Assembly (NCBI RefSeq): GCF_036670015.1
Contig: NZ_CP137636.1
Coordinates: 2,272,501 to 2,336,500 of the forward strand
Source of the DNA: Niallia sp. XMNu-256
GTDB taxonomy: Bacteria; Bacillota; Bacilli; Bacillales; Cytobacillaceae
DNA: 64,000 bases
Direction of reading: 5' to 3'
Shown piece by piece: positions 43,706-51,445 of this stretch. The position numbers and the translations under genes were made by a program. Positions within the stretch are counted from its first letter, which is position 1; every line of letters begins with the position of its first letter. Below the pieces are notes generated by a model. The model ran no database searches. It was not told the origin of the DNA and was given only the letters and a program-made list of their open reading frames with translations.

Positions 43706-44131
43706 TTATTTAATAATCAATACAGGACAATGGGATAGTTGTGAAACCCTTTGACTAACACTCCCTAGCATTAGTTTTTTAAAGTTTCCTAAGCCACGAC
43801 TCCCCATGACAATTAGTTGATAGTTCTCCTTCTCTGCTTTTTTTACAATTTGAATGGCAGGATCACCAAATACGTATATTGGTTCTATTTCAATTCCTTC
43901 TTCAGCTGCTAATGCAACCGCATGATCTAAGATTTCATTTCCCTCTTCCCGCAATGCTTTGTATATTTCATCGATTGATTCATTTGGGATCGTTTCAGGG
44001 ATACGCAAGTTCTTTTCTACATGAATAACCCCTATTTTCGAATATCTCTCTTTCGCAAATTGAATTGCCGAATTTAATGCTTTCAGACCCATTTTCGATC
44101 CATCCACCGCGACCAGAATCCGGTTATACAT
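43706..44131 (-). CDS. Universal stress protein UspA family
   Basis: A 141-residue single-domain Usp protein. MYNRILVAVDGSKMG carries the first strand with the conserved Asp. GSRGLGNFKKLMLGSVS is the ATP-binding G-x2-G-x9-G-S motif, so it probably binds ATP. I chose the ATG at 44129-44131 with GGAGG nine bases upstream; an earlier frame start lacks a ribosome binding site. Its stress role is inferred from the family. Confidence 0.92.
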   Translation of the reverse strand: MYNRILVAVDGSKMGLKALNSAIQFAKERYSKIGVIHVEKNLRIPETIPNESIDEIYKALREEGNEILDHAVALAAEEGIEIEPIYVFGDPAIQIVKKAEKENYQLIVMGSRGLGNFKKLMLGSVSQRVSQLSHCPVLIIK

Positions 44132-44383
44132 TTTTCTAGCCTCCAAATAATATCTATATATTTCTTATTTTATCAAAAATCGACTCATATTCTTAATGAT
44201 TTTTAACAAAAACATGAATATTGTTTTTTTCTATCCCTTTGAGCAATTAGAATCAATCTTTTTTACATGATTTGAGACAAAAACACTATTTATTAGGACT
44301 GATGAAATTACACCTAACGTAATATTTCTCTCTTGTATTAGCAATACTTTATAGGAGTACGACAATTTGATGGGGGAATTATA

Positions 44384-45805
44384 TTGGATTATGCATGGCT
44401 GTCTATCATACCTTTTATAATAGTCATTGCAATGTCTATTTGGTTAAAGGATATTCTACCCGGCCTTGTGGTTGGGCTTCTTGTTGGCTCTATACTTGTT
44501 ACTGCAGATTTATTGCAAGGGATCCAACAATCAATTACTTATATTGTGACAACCCTTTCAGACGAAGCCAATATTAAAATTATTAGCTTCTTATATTTAT
44601 TTGGCGGGTTAGTCGGAATGATGAATATTTCAGGTGGCATCAAAGGTTTTGCTCAATGGATTGGAGCCAAAATCCATACAGAGCGGGGTGTCCTTAGTGT
44701 AATTTGGCTTACATTGCCATTTACTTTTATGATGCCAATGTTCCGAATCATGTTAATCGGACCCATTATTAAAACGCTTATCAAAAAAATGAATCTATCT
44801 AAACAAAAAGTGGGAATGACCTTAGATATCTCTACTGAATCTGTCATTGTCTTATTACCTGTGGCAACGGCTTTTGTGGGATTTATGGTCTCACTTGTTG
44901 AGGGTGGAATTTCTGGGCTAAATACGGAGATGTCCTCATATGAAATATTCCTTTTAAGTATTTTATTCGACTTTTTCGCCATTGTCATGTTATTGATTGG
45001 CATTATCCAAACTGTTTGGCCTTCAAGAAAAGGCATTACGAGTGAAATTAAAAGCGAAGCTCAACTAGAAGATATAGAACATGAATTCCATCGAATAGGA
45101 ATTAAAAAAGAATTATCCATGGTAAAATCGCAACCTTGGAATTTAATCGTTCCCGTCTGTTTATTAATTGCATTAACCTTGTATTTATTGTGGCAAAATG
45201 GAATTTCACTAGGTGCTGAGACCATATTCAAGGCGTTTGCTATGGCTGATGCAACTTTTGTCATGCTATTGGCTGTTTTTATTACACTTGTCGTTACTTT
45301 TGTTTTCTATATTATGAGACGACAACCATTGAACGAGCTTTTGTACCACTTTTATGATGGCGGAAATCAGATGATGCAAGCAATCAGCTTATTAGTTCTG
45401 ATTTGGGCACTTACTTTATCAGCAGAAGAACTTGGATTTTCAACCTTTATCAGCTCAACACTGGGTGGTTTTTTACCAGCGTTTATGACTCCTGCCACCA
45501 TTTTCTTGATTGGTGCGGTAGTTGGTTATTTCATTGGCTCCTCATGGGGCACTTGGGGGTTATTTATGCCACTTGGAATCGCACTTGCGGTCTCAACAGG
45601 TGCTTCCATTCCCTTAACGGTTGGGGCTGTGTTTGCTAGTGGTGCATTTGGTGCGTTGACCTCGCCACTTGGTGATACTACAATTACAACTGCCTCGATA
45701 CTAGACTTAGATTTAGTTAAATATGCGCGATATAAATTAAAATTGTCTTCGATCGGCGCAGGGATTTCAGTGATTTTATATATAGTTGCTGGATTAATGC
45801 TTTAA
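44384..45805 (+). CDS. NhaC-type Na+/H+ antiporter
   Basis: A 473-residue membrane protein with about eleven hydrophobic segments, of the NhaC/MleN group. Typical stretches are LVVGLLVGSILVTADLLQGI near 29-48, DISTESVIVLLPVATAFVGF near 150-169 and the conserved GSSWGTWGLFMPLGIALA near 390-407. TSPLGDTTITTASI near 427-440 completes the set. It would exchange protons for sodium or carry an organic acid such as malate. The start is TTG with GGGGGAA upstream. A very stable terminator follows. Confidence 0.85.
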   Translation: MDYAWLSIIPFIIVIAMSIWLKDILPGLVVGLLVGSILVTADLLQGIQQSITYIVTTLSDEANIKIISFLYLFGGLVGMMNISGGIKGFAQWIGAKIHTERGVLSVIWLTLPFTFMMPMFRIMLIGPIIKTLIKKMNLSKQKVGMTLDISTESVIVLLPVATAFVGFMVSLVEGGISGLNTEMSSYEIFLLSILFDFFAIVMLLIGIIQTVWPSRKGITSEIKSEAQLEDIEHEFHRIGIKKELSMVKSQPWNLIVPVCLLIALTLYLLWQNGISLGAETIFKAFAMADATFVMLLAVFITLVVTFVFYIMRRQPLNELLYHFYDGGNQMMQAISLLVLIWALTLSAEELGFSTFISSTLGGFLPAFMTPATIFLIGAVVGYFIGSSWGTWGLFMPLGIALAVSTGASIPLTVGAVFASGAFGALTSPLGDTTITTASILDLDLVKYARYKLKLSSIGAGISVILYIVAGLML

Positions 45806-45808
45806 TAA

Positions 45809-45855
45809 AAAAAGTCAGTTGCAATGCTTTTGTAAGCATTGCAACTGACTTTTTC
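45809..45855. terminator. NhaC terminator
   Basis: AAAGTCAGTTGCAATGC and GCATTGCAACTGACTTT form a perfect 17-bp stem with T-runs on both strands. Confidence 0.9.
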
Positions 45856-45870
45856 TAAATGGGTATTAGT

Positions 45871-46026
45871 TTATGGCTTACGACCAGTGGCACCAATAGA
45901 TTTGTCCGTATCACTCTGATTATTATAAGAATCATCATTGTACCCGCGATTCGGTTTTCCTTTATCCTTAAATGTACTATGTTTTTCAGCAACTTTAGTA
46001 AATTGTTCGATATCTGGATTAATCAT
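45871..46026 (-). CDS. Small hypothetical protein (51 aa)
   Basis: An ATG at 46024-46026 with GAGAGAGG upstream opens a 51-codon frame, MINPDIEQFTKVAEKHSTFK ... SIGATGRKP. It is hydrophilic and Asn/Asp/Lys-rich. No family was recognised. The terminator at 45809-45855 serves both this gene and nhaC. Confidence 0.6.
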   Translation of the reverse strand: MINPDIEQFTKVAEKHSTFKDKGKPNRGYNDDSYNNQSDTDKSIGATGRKP

Positions 46027-46091
46027 TTTATAACCTCTCTCATTCTTAGTTAGTCAAATTATACTGATTACAAACAGACTGTTTTACAATT

Positions 46092-46337
46092 TTACACTTC
46101 TTCGATAAACACAACTTGATCGTGGCCGCAACTATTACATGACAATAAATGGGGGCATATTTGCTTTTTAGATGTGTTTGGATAGCCATCCCCCATTTTA
46201 ACAGTTTCCTCGTCATTGTAATGGCCATAAGGATCAAGAAAATCAGATACTTTTCCAGAGTCATCTAATTCCGTTCCACACACAGAACAATACTTTTCTA
46301 CCTCTTGAAGCCCATTGCAGATCAGACACATCGCCAC
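46092..46337 (-). CDS. Small zinc-ribbon-like protein
   Basis: An 81-residue protein with three cysteine pairs: MCLICNG, YCSVCGTE and LLSCNSCGHD, plus CPHLL. The first two CxxC pairs form a probable zinc ribbon; the last resembles a second metal knuckle. The GTG start at 46335-46337 is chosen because AGGGGTG lies seven bases upstream; an internal ATG two codons on has a poor site. Function unknown, perhaps regulatory or chaperone-like. Confidence 0.65.
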   Translation of the reverse strand: MAMCLICNGLQEVEKYCSVCGTELDDSGKVSDFLDPYGHYNDEETVKMGDGYPNTSKKQICPHLLSCNSCGHDQVVFIEEV

Positions 46338-46400
46338 CTACTTACACCCCTTTTTCACAGTTCCCTATTAGTATCGATTGATCAGAACATTAGTATGTAA

Positions 46401-46457
46401 AAAACTAGGGCATCCGACATCTTCCAAAAAACGGAAGGCACCCGAAACCCTAGTTTT
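46401..46457 (-). terminator. Terminator of MBL hydrolase gene
   Basis: AAAACTAGGG and CCCTAGTTTT pair perfectly, with inner CTTCC/GGAAG. The stop codon of the gene lies within it. Confidence 0.7.
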
Positions 46458-47286
46458 CAAGTTCTTTTTCAATTAATAATCGATTATGATGATGAAATTT
46501 TTTCATGTTTCGGGGGAACCTACAATTTTTAATGAGATCGGTAATCCCCTTTTCGTTTTTTGCTGATATGTATTCTCTCATTTGATAAATGTAATGTAAG
46601 GACTCTTGCTGCCTTTTCTTAATCTCTGATGAATCTTTCGTTGGGTTGCCATGTCCGGTGACTAATAGTTGAATGTCAAACTGTGAAAGGATTTCATTCA
46701 ATTTTAAAATGGTTTTTTCGTATTCATAACCGCTGTAATAAATATAAGGAAATTCAATATCTGAGAAGTAATCACCGCTTATAAACAAACCAATCGGTTC
46801 TATTACTGTAAATAATCCATCATTATTATGACCTGGCGCTTGGTAAAATGTTAATTTTGTTTGACCCATATCCACAGTAGTACCATCTCCATCGATTACG
46901 ATATCCACCTTTGGATATTCAATGCTATAATCTCTAGAAATGTAGTACTCATCATCAAATGTGTGTATTTCTTCTATAATTTGCTTTTTTTCGGTTAACG
47001 GTTTTCGTCCAAACGCACCACTAGCGATCACTTTCGCATCTGGAAAAGCACGGTAGCCAATAATATGATCATAATCAGAATGTGTAAATAATAAATAGAG
47101 CGGCCGATCCTTTCTTATGATGTCAACATATCTTTTTATATCAGCTATTTCTTGAGGAAGCCAGTTTGGATCTACTACAATTACACAATCGTCAGTTGAA
47201 ATAACTGTTGAAGTCGTCTCATATAAAGCACTGCGAAAAATTGTTGTATAATGATCCTTCCATATAATCATTGATATCACGTCCAT
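46450..47286 (-). CDS. MBL-fold metallohydrolase
   Basis: A 278-residue metallo-beta-lactamase-fold hydrolase. LLFTHSDYDHIIG near residues 65-77 gives the HxDxDH metal motif. QAPGHNNDGLF near 153 holds the next histidine, ISGDYFSDIEF the bridging Asp, and VTGHGNPTK the last His. The group is large and the substrate unknown; members act as hydrolases of thioesters, lactones or phosphodiesters. GGAGGG lies 12 bases before the listed ATG; an ATG five codons later has only GTGAT. Monocistronic. Confidence 0.85.
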   Translation of the reverse strand: MDVISMIIWKDHYTTIFRSALYETTSTVISTDDCVIVVDPNWLPQEIADIKRYVDIIRKDRPLYLLFTHSDYDHIIGYRAFPDAKVIASGAFGRKPLTEKKQIIEEIHTFDDEYYISRDYSIEYPKVDIVIDGDGTTVDMGQTKLTFYQAPGHNNDGLFTVIEPIGLFISGDYFSDIEFPYIYYSGYEYEKTILKLNEILSQFDIQLLVTGHGNPTKDSSEIKKRQQESLHYIYQMREYISAKNEKGITDLIKNCRFPRNMKKFHHHNRLLIEKELEN

Positions 47287-47322
47287 TCTTTTAATTGACC
47301 CTCCTCTTTTTTACCATAAAAA

Positions 47323-47366
47323 ATAAGAAGAAACCACACTTATAGCAGTGTGGTTTCTTCTTATTG
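47323..47366 (-). terminator. Terminator downstream of thioredoxin-like gene
   Basis: AATAAGAAGAAACCACAC and GTGTGGTTTCTTCTTATT form a perfect 18-bp stem with an eight-base loop; the minus strand continues TTTTATGG. Confidence 0.85.
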
Positions 47367-47427
47367 ATTGACAGCTTTATCAAAATCACCCACTTGATGA
47401 TATTCTGAAAGTTGTTCAATTAACTTA

Positions 47428-47940
47428 TTACTGTTTTAATTTTACATACTCTTCCTTAATTTCATTAATCGTTTGGTCAATTTCCTCTCCATAATGGTCA
47501 TTGACTGTTTTAAAAACAACATTTCCACTATCATCCATTAATGCATAACCACGATAGGATGTATCTCCATTATTCATTCCCATGTAATCAATTAATTCCA
47601 TCTCTGGGTCTGATATAAACGGAAGACTAATCCCAACCTCTTCCAATAACGCATCATGCAACATAGCCTGTTCTTCCGCAGTATCATTACTAATAATATA
47701 CATAGGAATATCTAGTTCTTCTAATTCTGCTAAATTTTTATGCAACCCAACGAGTTGCTGCTGACAAAGTCCTCAGGTATATGTAGTTAGGAAAAAGAAA
47801 AGAGTAGGCTTTTCTAATGGAAATGTAACTTGCTTTTCTTCATGATTCAGTAAAGTTACTGGTTCGGCTAGACCTTTTTGTCCACATGCCGCTAAAAGAA
47901 GAATCGCGATTAATAACAACGGGACCCATTTCCTGTTCAA
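47428..47940 (-). CDS. Thioredoxin/AhpC-like lipoprotein with in-frame TGA (candidate selenoprotein)
   Basis: From TTG at 47938-47940 (GGAGG upstream) the frame runs 170 codons with one internal TGA at 47773-47775, codon 56. Residues 1-19 are a signal peptide ending LLLAAC, so the protein is probably lipid-anchored outside the membrane. The region around the TGA reads FFFLTTYT[TGA]GLCQQQLVG, so TGA replaces the first Cys of a CxxC redox motif (Cys59 is the second). The rest, LPFISDPEMELIDYMG and MDDSGNVVFKTVNDH, fits AhpC/TSA-thioredoxin proteins. A SECIS-like hairpin lies at 47742-47758. It could instead be a pseudogene: after the stop an alternative frame continues 22 codons to the terminator, hinting at a second lesion. 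Confidence 0.55.
47742..47758 (-). promoter_or_regulatory. SECIS-like hairpin
   Basis: On the minus strand GCAACTC-GTT-GGGTTGC pairs over 7 bp (one G-U) with loop GTT. The loop begins 21 bases after the TGA and its first base is G, as described for bacterial SECIS elements. Confidence 0.5.
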
Positions 47941-48148
47941 CTGTTACCCCTCCATTCTTGTTGTGTTTTTATTCATTTTAGTCGGACTCTATTTATTAGT
48001 CAATTCAAAAGAGTCGAAACTAGCAATTGAAATTTTTGATGCTTAATCTATATTTTCGATGCATGTTAATTGAAAGAAACTACTTTTATATCCTAATAAA
48101 ATTGGTTACAATTGTTATTGTGAATTTTGAAAAAAAAGAGGTTTAATA

Positions 48149-48316
48149 ATGAGAAAAAATTCTTCCACTGATAAATCAATTGAGATAATCATTGAAATTA
48201 AAAGAAAAGAATTAATTGAAACTGGTCTCAAGCATGGTTTTAGTAGTTCCCAAACGTTGATTGCCAGTCAGCAACTTGACGACTTAATTCTTCAATATCA
48301 AAAAAGTAACCAATGA
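48149..48316 (+). CDS. Spo0E-like aspartyl-phosphate phosphatase
   Basis: A 55-residue protein. IEIKRKELIETGLKHGF and ASQQLDDLILQYQ are the two helices of the Spo0E family; SQxLDxLI is its signature. Such proteins dephosphorylate Spo0A~P and delay sporulation. ATG at 48149 with AAGAGG upstream. Intact and free-standing; the gene is short enough to be missed by automatic annotation. Confidence 0.88.
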   Translation: MRKNSSTDKSIEIIIEIKRKELIETGLKHGFSSSQTLIASQQLDDLILQYQKSNQ

Positions 48317-48382
48317 TTTCTTCAAAAGTCTATTAAACCATCAATTGATTTGCTCCTCGAAATGAATTTTGATGAAAATGAC

Positions 48383-48904
48383 TTAATAATAAGAAGAAAT
48401 CCTCCTCTTTTTCGGGTAATTCTGTATCTTGATAAAAGGATAAAAGGATATATACATTGTTTTATATAGTTCTTTAACGACTTTATAATCATGTACATAA
48501 CTTGTTTCTATAAACCCACATTTTTTCCAAAATTGAATCCTTACGGCATTAGTAACTGTCTGTTCTGCTTCAACTTCAATTAATATTCCACTGAAACCTC
48601 TCAACTGCGCCCATTTCTTGATTTCATGTACCAATTTTTTACCAACGCCTTGATACCGAACCTCTTTACTAACAGCTAAATAATCTATAAGAAGCATCTT
48701 CGAATTTTTCAAAATTCCAGTTAGTGCGATGGCAAAAATTTTCTCATTGTCTACTATATAATGAAAATGGCTAATTTTTTTGTTTAACATATTTTTGATT
48801 ACTTTCTCCTGTTTTCCACCGGAATTACCAAATGCTTCATGATAAATAACTCTCCATTTTTTCCAAACCTCATCATCCCACTGATTGACTGTTTTCAACT
48901 TCAA
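48383..48904 (-). CDS. GNAT family N-acetyltransferase
   Basis: A 173-residue GNAT enzyme. The acetyl-CoA-binding loop is VRYQGVGKKLV near 83-93, preceded by the strand LLIDYLAVSKE. NAVRIQFWKKCGF near 118-130 is the typical last helix and strand. TTG start with GGAGGT nine bases upstream. A tail of basic residues ends the protein. The substrate is unknown. It lies 17 bases from the next gene upstream and may form an operon with it. Confidence 0.88.
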   Translation of the reverse strand: MKLKTVNQWDDEVWKKWRVIYHEAFGNSGGKQEKVIKNMLNKKISHFHYIVDNEKIFAIALTGILKNSKMLLIDYLAVSKEVRYQGVGKKLVHEIKKWAQLRGFSGILIEVEAEQTVTNAVRIQFWKKCGFIETSYVHDYKVVKELYKTMYISFYPFIKIQNYPKKRRISSYY

Positions 48905-48921
48905 GTCAAGACTACCTCCGT

Positions 48922-49641
48922 TTATTGAATCGTATCATTTAACTTCTTATACCACTGTTGGGTTTCTTTTGAATCCTCCCCGTTAATAAAAATAGTTTTA
49001 TCTTTTGTAACAATTAATAAATAAGGTGAACCTCCCCGAATAAATAACAGACTACTTCCAAATGTTTCTAAATAAAAGTTTCCTTTTAATAAATTTCCCG
49101 CATTAAAGCCATTCTCTTTATAATGTACTTTAGGTAATTCAGTTAATACTTGAATTCTTTCAATATCTGCCAATTTCCACTCATTTCCATACATCCCACT
49201 AATCTCAAATGTATCCCTTTTCACAATTAAATCATTTGATTGGGATCCAATATAGAATAAAATAACAATAAATCCGATAACAACCGTACTAAAGATTGAT
49301 CCGTACCAAAGACTTTTCTTTCTTTTAGCTGGTATTTCAAAACGAGATAGGTAGATGAAACCACCTAGTAAAAAAAGCGTCATAAATCCATATTGTACTT
49401 CAACTACATATGGAAAAGAGGTAAAGATAAGGGGAAAAAGCAGCAACATTCCAACTGCTGTATAAATTAACAAAGAACCAGCCTTTTGAGGATAACCTCT
49501 TTCGATTAATTCTTTCTGCTCTGCCTCAGGACGGTTATTAAAACCGGATAATAACATGTATTGTTCTTTAAAACGAATAACCCAACCTAATAGAAAAAAC
49601 AAACCAATGACCATCAACTGGACAAAAATATGAATCCACAT
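48922..49641 (-). CDS. DUF3784-like membrane protein with C-terminal PH-like domain
   Basis: A 239-residue membrane protein with four hydrophobic segments in the first 130 residues, the last near 113-131. The N-terminal region with GWVIRFKEQYMLLSGFNNRP is DUF3784-like. The C-terminal 100 residues (FEISGMYGNEWKLADIERIQ ... ETQQWYKKLNDT) resemble bacterial PH-like domains. Function unknown. Probably co-transcribed with the GNAT gene that starts 17 bases after its stop. Confidence 0.7.
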   Translation of the reverse strand: MWIHIFVQLMVIGLFFLLGWVIRFKEQYMLLSGFNNRPEAEQKELIERGYPQKAGSLLIYTAVGMLLLFPLIFTSFPYVVEVQYGFMTLFLLGGFIYLSRFEIPAKRKKSLWYGSIFSTVVIGFIVILFYIGSQSNDLIVKRDTFEISGMYGNEWKLADIERIQVLTELPKVHYKENGFNAGNLLKGNFYLETFGSSLLFIRGGSPYLLIVTKDKTIFINGEDSKETQQWYKKLNDTIQ

Positions 49642-49687
49642 TATATACCCTCCTTTTCGACTTAAATTACCATCATTTAAGAAATTT

Positions 49688-49738
49688 ATTAGGCTTAAAC
49701 GGCAGTAATCCCCCCTTCACTAGTGGAAGTTTCATATT
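49688..49738 (-). repeat. Structured intergenic repeat, copy E (minimal, inverted)
   Basis: On the minus strand ATGAAACTTCCACTAGTG is joined directly to AAGGGGGGATTACTGCC and GTTTAAGCCTAATAAA. Both family ends are kept in about 50 bases while the hairpin and middle domains are lost. It is the only copy in this orientation. Confidence 0.65.
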
Positions 49739-49822
49739 TGTACTAAGGATATTGTACATTACGAAAGAAGATTATAAGAGGTTTTTGTTATTTTATTTTC
49801 TCTAATATTAGCCCTAAAATGA

Positions 49823-49852
49823 AAAAAGGTCTCTAAATTAGAGACCTTTTTT
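49823..49852 (-). terminator. Terminator of FMN reductase gene
   Basis: AAAAAGGTCTCTAA and TTAGAGACCTTTTT form a 14-bp stem with T-runs on both strands. Confidence 0.85.
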
Positions 49853-49857
49853 CACTT

Positions 49858-50400
49858 TTAGCGTACAGATTTTAACGCTGTTGACCATGAAACAAGTTGT
49901 GTTAACATTTCATTCACAGTACCTTCATGCATTTCAGCTGGTTTGAAAGTTTCCCCATTTTCAAAATCGGTGAATAAAGAAAGAGCTGGATGTGTCCGGA
50001 CATCTGCAATGGCTAATTCCCCTAAAATTCCACGAAGATGTTCTGCTGCACGTGCTCCACCAACTGAACCATAACTAACGATCCCTGCAGCTTTGTTATT
50101 CCATGCTTCACGTGCAAGATCAAGAGCATTTTTCAATGCACCAGTAATACTATGATTGTACTCTTGGACAATAAAAACAAATCCATCTAAGTTATTTAGC
50201 TTTTCATTCCAGGCTGCGATTCCCGGTTCTGATCCATCCGTTGTTCCTAAAAACGGTAGATTATACTCAGCAATATCGACGATTTCATAGTTCGCATCCC
50301 CTCGATTAGCCCCCAGAGATTTTACCCATTCTCCAACCTGTGGACTTAAACGCCCCTGACGTGTACTTCCCAATATAATTCCAATGTTTAACTTTGTCAT
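49858..50400 (-). CDS. NADPH-dependent FMN reductase
   Basis: A 180-residue flavodoxin-fold reductase. GIILGSTRQGRLSPQVGEWV near residues 6-25 is the phosphate-binding loop; PFLGTTDGSEP, QEYNHSITGALKNALD and VSYGSVGGARAAEHLR follow. These match the YhdA/azoreductase-like family. I preferred the ATG at 50398-50400 with AGGAGG; an in-frame ATG at 50458-50460 (MGFLDRLFG) with AGGCGGTG would add 20 residues. The enzyme passes electrons from NAD(P)H to FMN, quinones or dyes; the physiological acceptor is unknown. Confidence 0.9.
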   Translation of the reverse strand: MTKLNIGIILGSTRQGRLSPQVGEWVKSLGANRGDANYEIVDIAEYNLPFLGTTDGSEPGIAAWNEKLNNLDGFVFIVQEYNHSITGALKNALDLAREAWNNKAAGIVSYGSVGGARAAEHLRGILGELAIADVRTHPALSLFTDFENGETFKPAEMHEGTVNEMLTQLVSWSTALKSVR

Positions 50401-50745
50401 TTGTTCTTCCTCCTGTCTTGTGTTTGCGGAACGCCCAAATAGTCTGTCTAGAAACCCCATGATTTGCACCGCCTAAAAAGTATTAGTTGAAAATTTTTTT
50501 TAAGTTTGGGTCAATAATATAATTCCACTATTTTGTCATTATAAACTCAAAACCAAATAAAAAATATCTCGATACAATCTATCTTTAATTAATTTATCAT
50601 TAATTCAAGATAATAATATTACAATCCCCCCTACTCTGTCAATAGCTTTGTTTGTATAGATCAATTGAGCAGGTATGTGATGTAAAGTGATTTAAAATAT
50701 ACCAGATGACAGGAGGTTTATAAAATCAATCATTAAACATGTCCA

Positions 50746-50790
50746 AAAAAAATAAGGCAAACCCATTCGCTGACACGAACAAATCTGCCT
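50746..50790 (-). terminator. Terminator of small transcript upstream
   Basis: AGGCA/TGCCT with inner TTCG/CGAA form a hairpin that, on the minus strand, runs into TTATTTTTTTT. Confidence 0.7.
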
Positions 50791-50794
50791 GTTT

Positions 50795-50833
50795 TGTCCC
50801 TCATAAAGAGAGCCGTATATTCGGGACAGCTCT
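50795..50833 (-). ncRNA. Structured 3'-UTR element
   Basis: TGTCCC (50795-50800) can pair with GGGACA (50823-50828), and AGAGC (50809-50813) with GCTCT (50829-50833). The pairings interlock, so they are alternatives or a pseudoknot. It lies between the small gene at 50907 and its terminator. No known class recognised. Confidence 0.35.
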
Positions 50834-50906
50834 ATGTTTTCAGATAGTCTCATCCTAGACATCATTAAAGTAACCATATTTAAGTTCATAAGTTTATCAA
50901 CATCGA

Positions 50907-51065
50907 TTATGAGTTTTCATGATCATTCTTATATGCAGCTATCCCCTTGTATTTAGCCCCGCCTACGCTAAATACGATGATGGCCACGCGTGCCATCCAA
51001 CCTAATTTCATTATACTGGTAAGCGCTTTCATTTTCAACGAAAACCGTCCGATGAGTTTCGACAT
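50907..51065 (-). CDS. Small hypothetical protein (52 aa)
   Basis: ATG at 51063-51065 with AGGAGAAAGG upstream opens a 52-codon frame, MSKLIGRFSLKMKALTSIMK ... KNDHENS. It is basic at the N-terminus, with a hydrophobic stretch MARVAIIVFSVGGA in the middle, so it may sit at the membrane. No family recognised. A 3'-UTR element and a terminator follow on the same strand. Confidence 0.55.
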   Translation of the reverse strand: MSKLIGRFSLKMKALTSIMKLGWMARVAIIVFSVGGAKYKGIAAYKNDHENS

Positions 51066-51199
51066 TTTTCACCTTTCTCCTGTTTATATATTGTTTTTAT
51101 ATACTCATTCAATTAATTGTAATATCCAATAATTTTTTAAGTCATCTAGAATATTATTAAATTCAGTAGACAAGCTACTACTATAGGAGGTGAATGAAA

Positions 51200-51349
51200 A
51201 TGAATGAAAATTATGAGAGCAAAAATGAACAAAACACTCACTCTCTTCAAGATGAAGCAATGGAACGTGCCAATCAAACGTTTAATAAAATCAAACAAGA
51301 AGTTCAAGATATGATCCATGAAAATGGACAAGCGGAAAATATGGAATAA
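51200..51349 (+). CDS. Small acidic helical protein (49 aa)
   Basis: ATG at 51200 with AGGAGGTG eight bases upstream, MNENYESKNEQNTHSLQDEA ... QAENME. Highly charged, Gln/Asn-rich and helical, with no cysteine. Composition resembles small spore proteins, but no family was recognised. Terminator at 51387-51433. Confidence 0.6.
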   Translation: MNENYESKNEQNTHSLQDEAMERANQTFNKIKQEVQDMIHENGQAENME

Positions 51350-51386
51350 TACGATAACTCACCTTTTTATATACAACTATTTAGAT

Positions 51387-51438
51387 CAAAACCACGAGAT
51401 TCGTTCTATTGGAAACAGAATCCCGTGGTTTTGTTTTG
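51387..51438. terminator. Convergent terminator
   Basis: CAAAACCACG and CGTGGTTTTG pair perfectly, with inner ATTC/GAAT, ending in TTTTG. Confidence 0.75.
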
Positions 51439-51445
51439 AATAGAT

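Noticed and set aside
50692-50889. Open frame on the minus strand
   Set aside because: It spans a terminator hairpin with T-run and structured RNA, has no ribosome binding site and no plausible protein.
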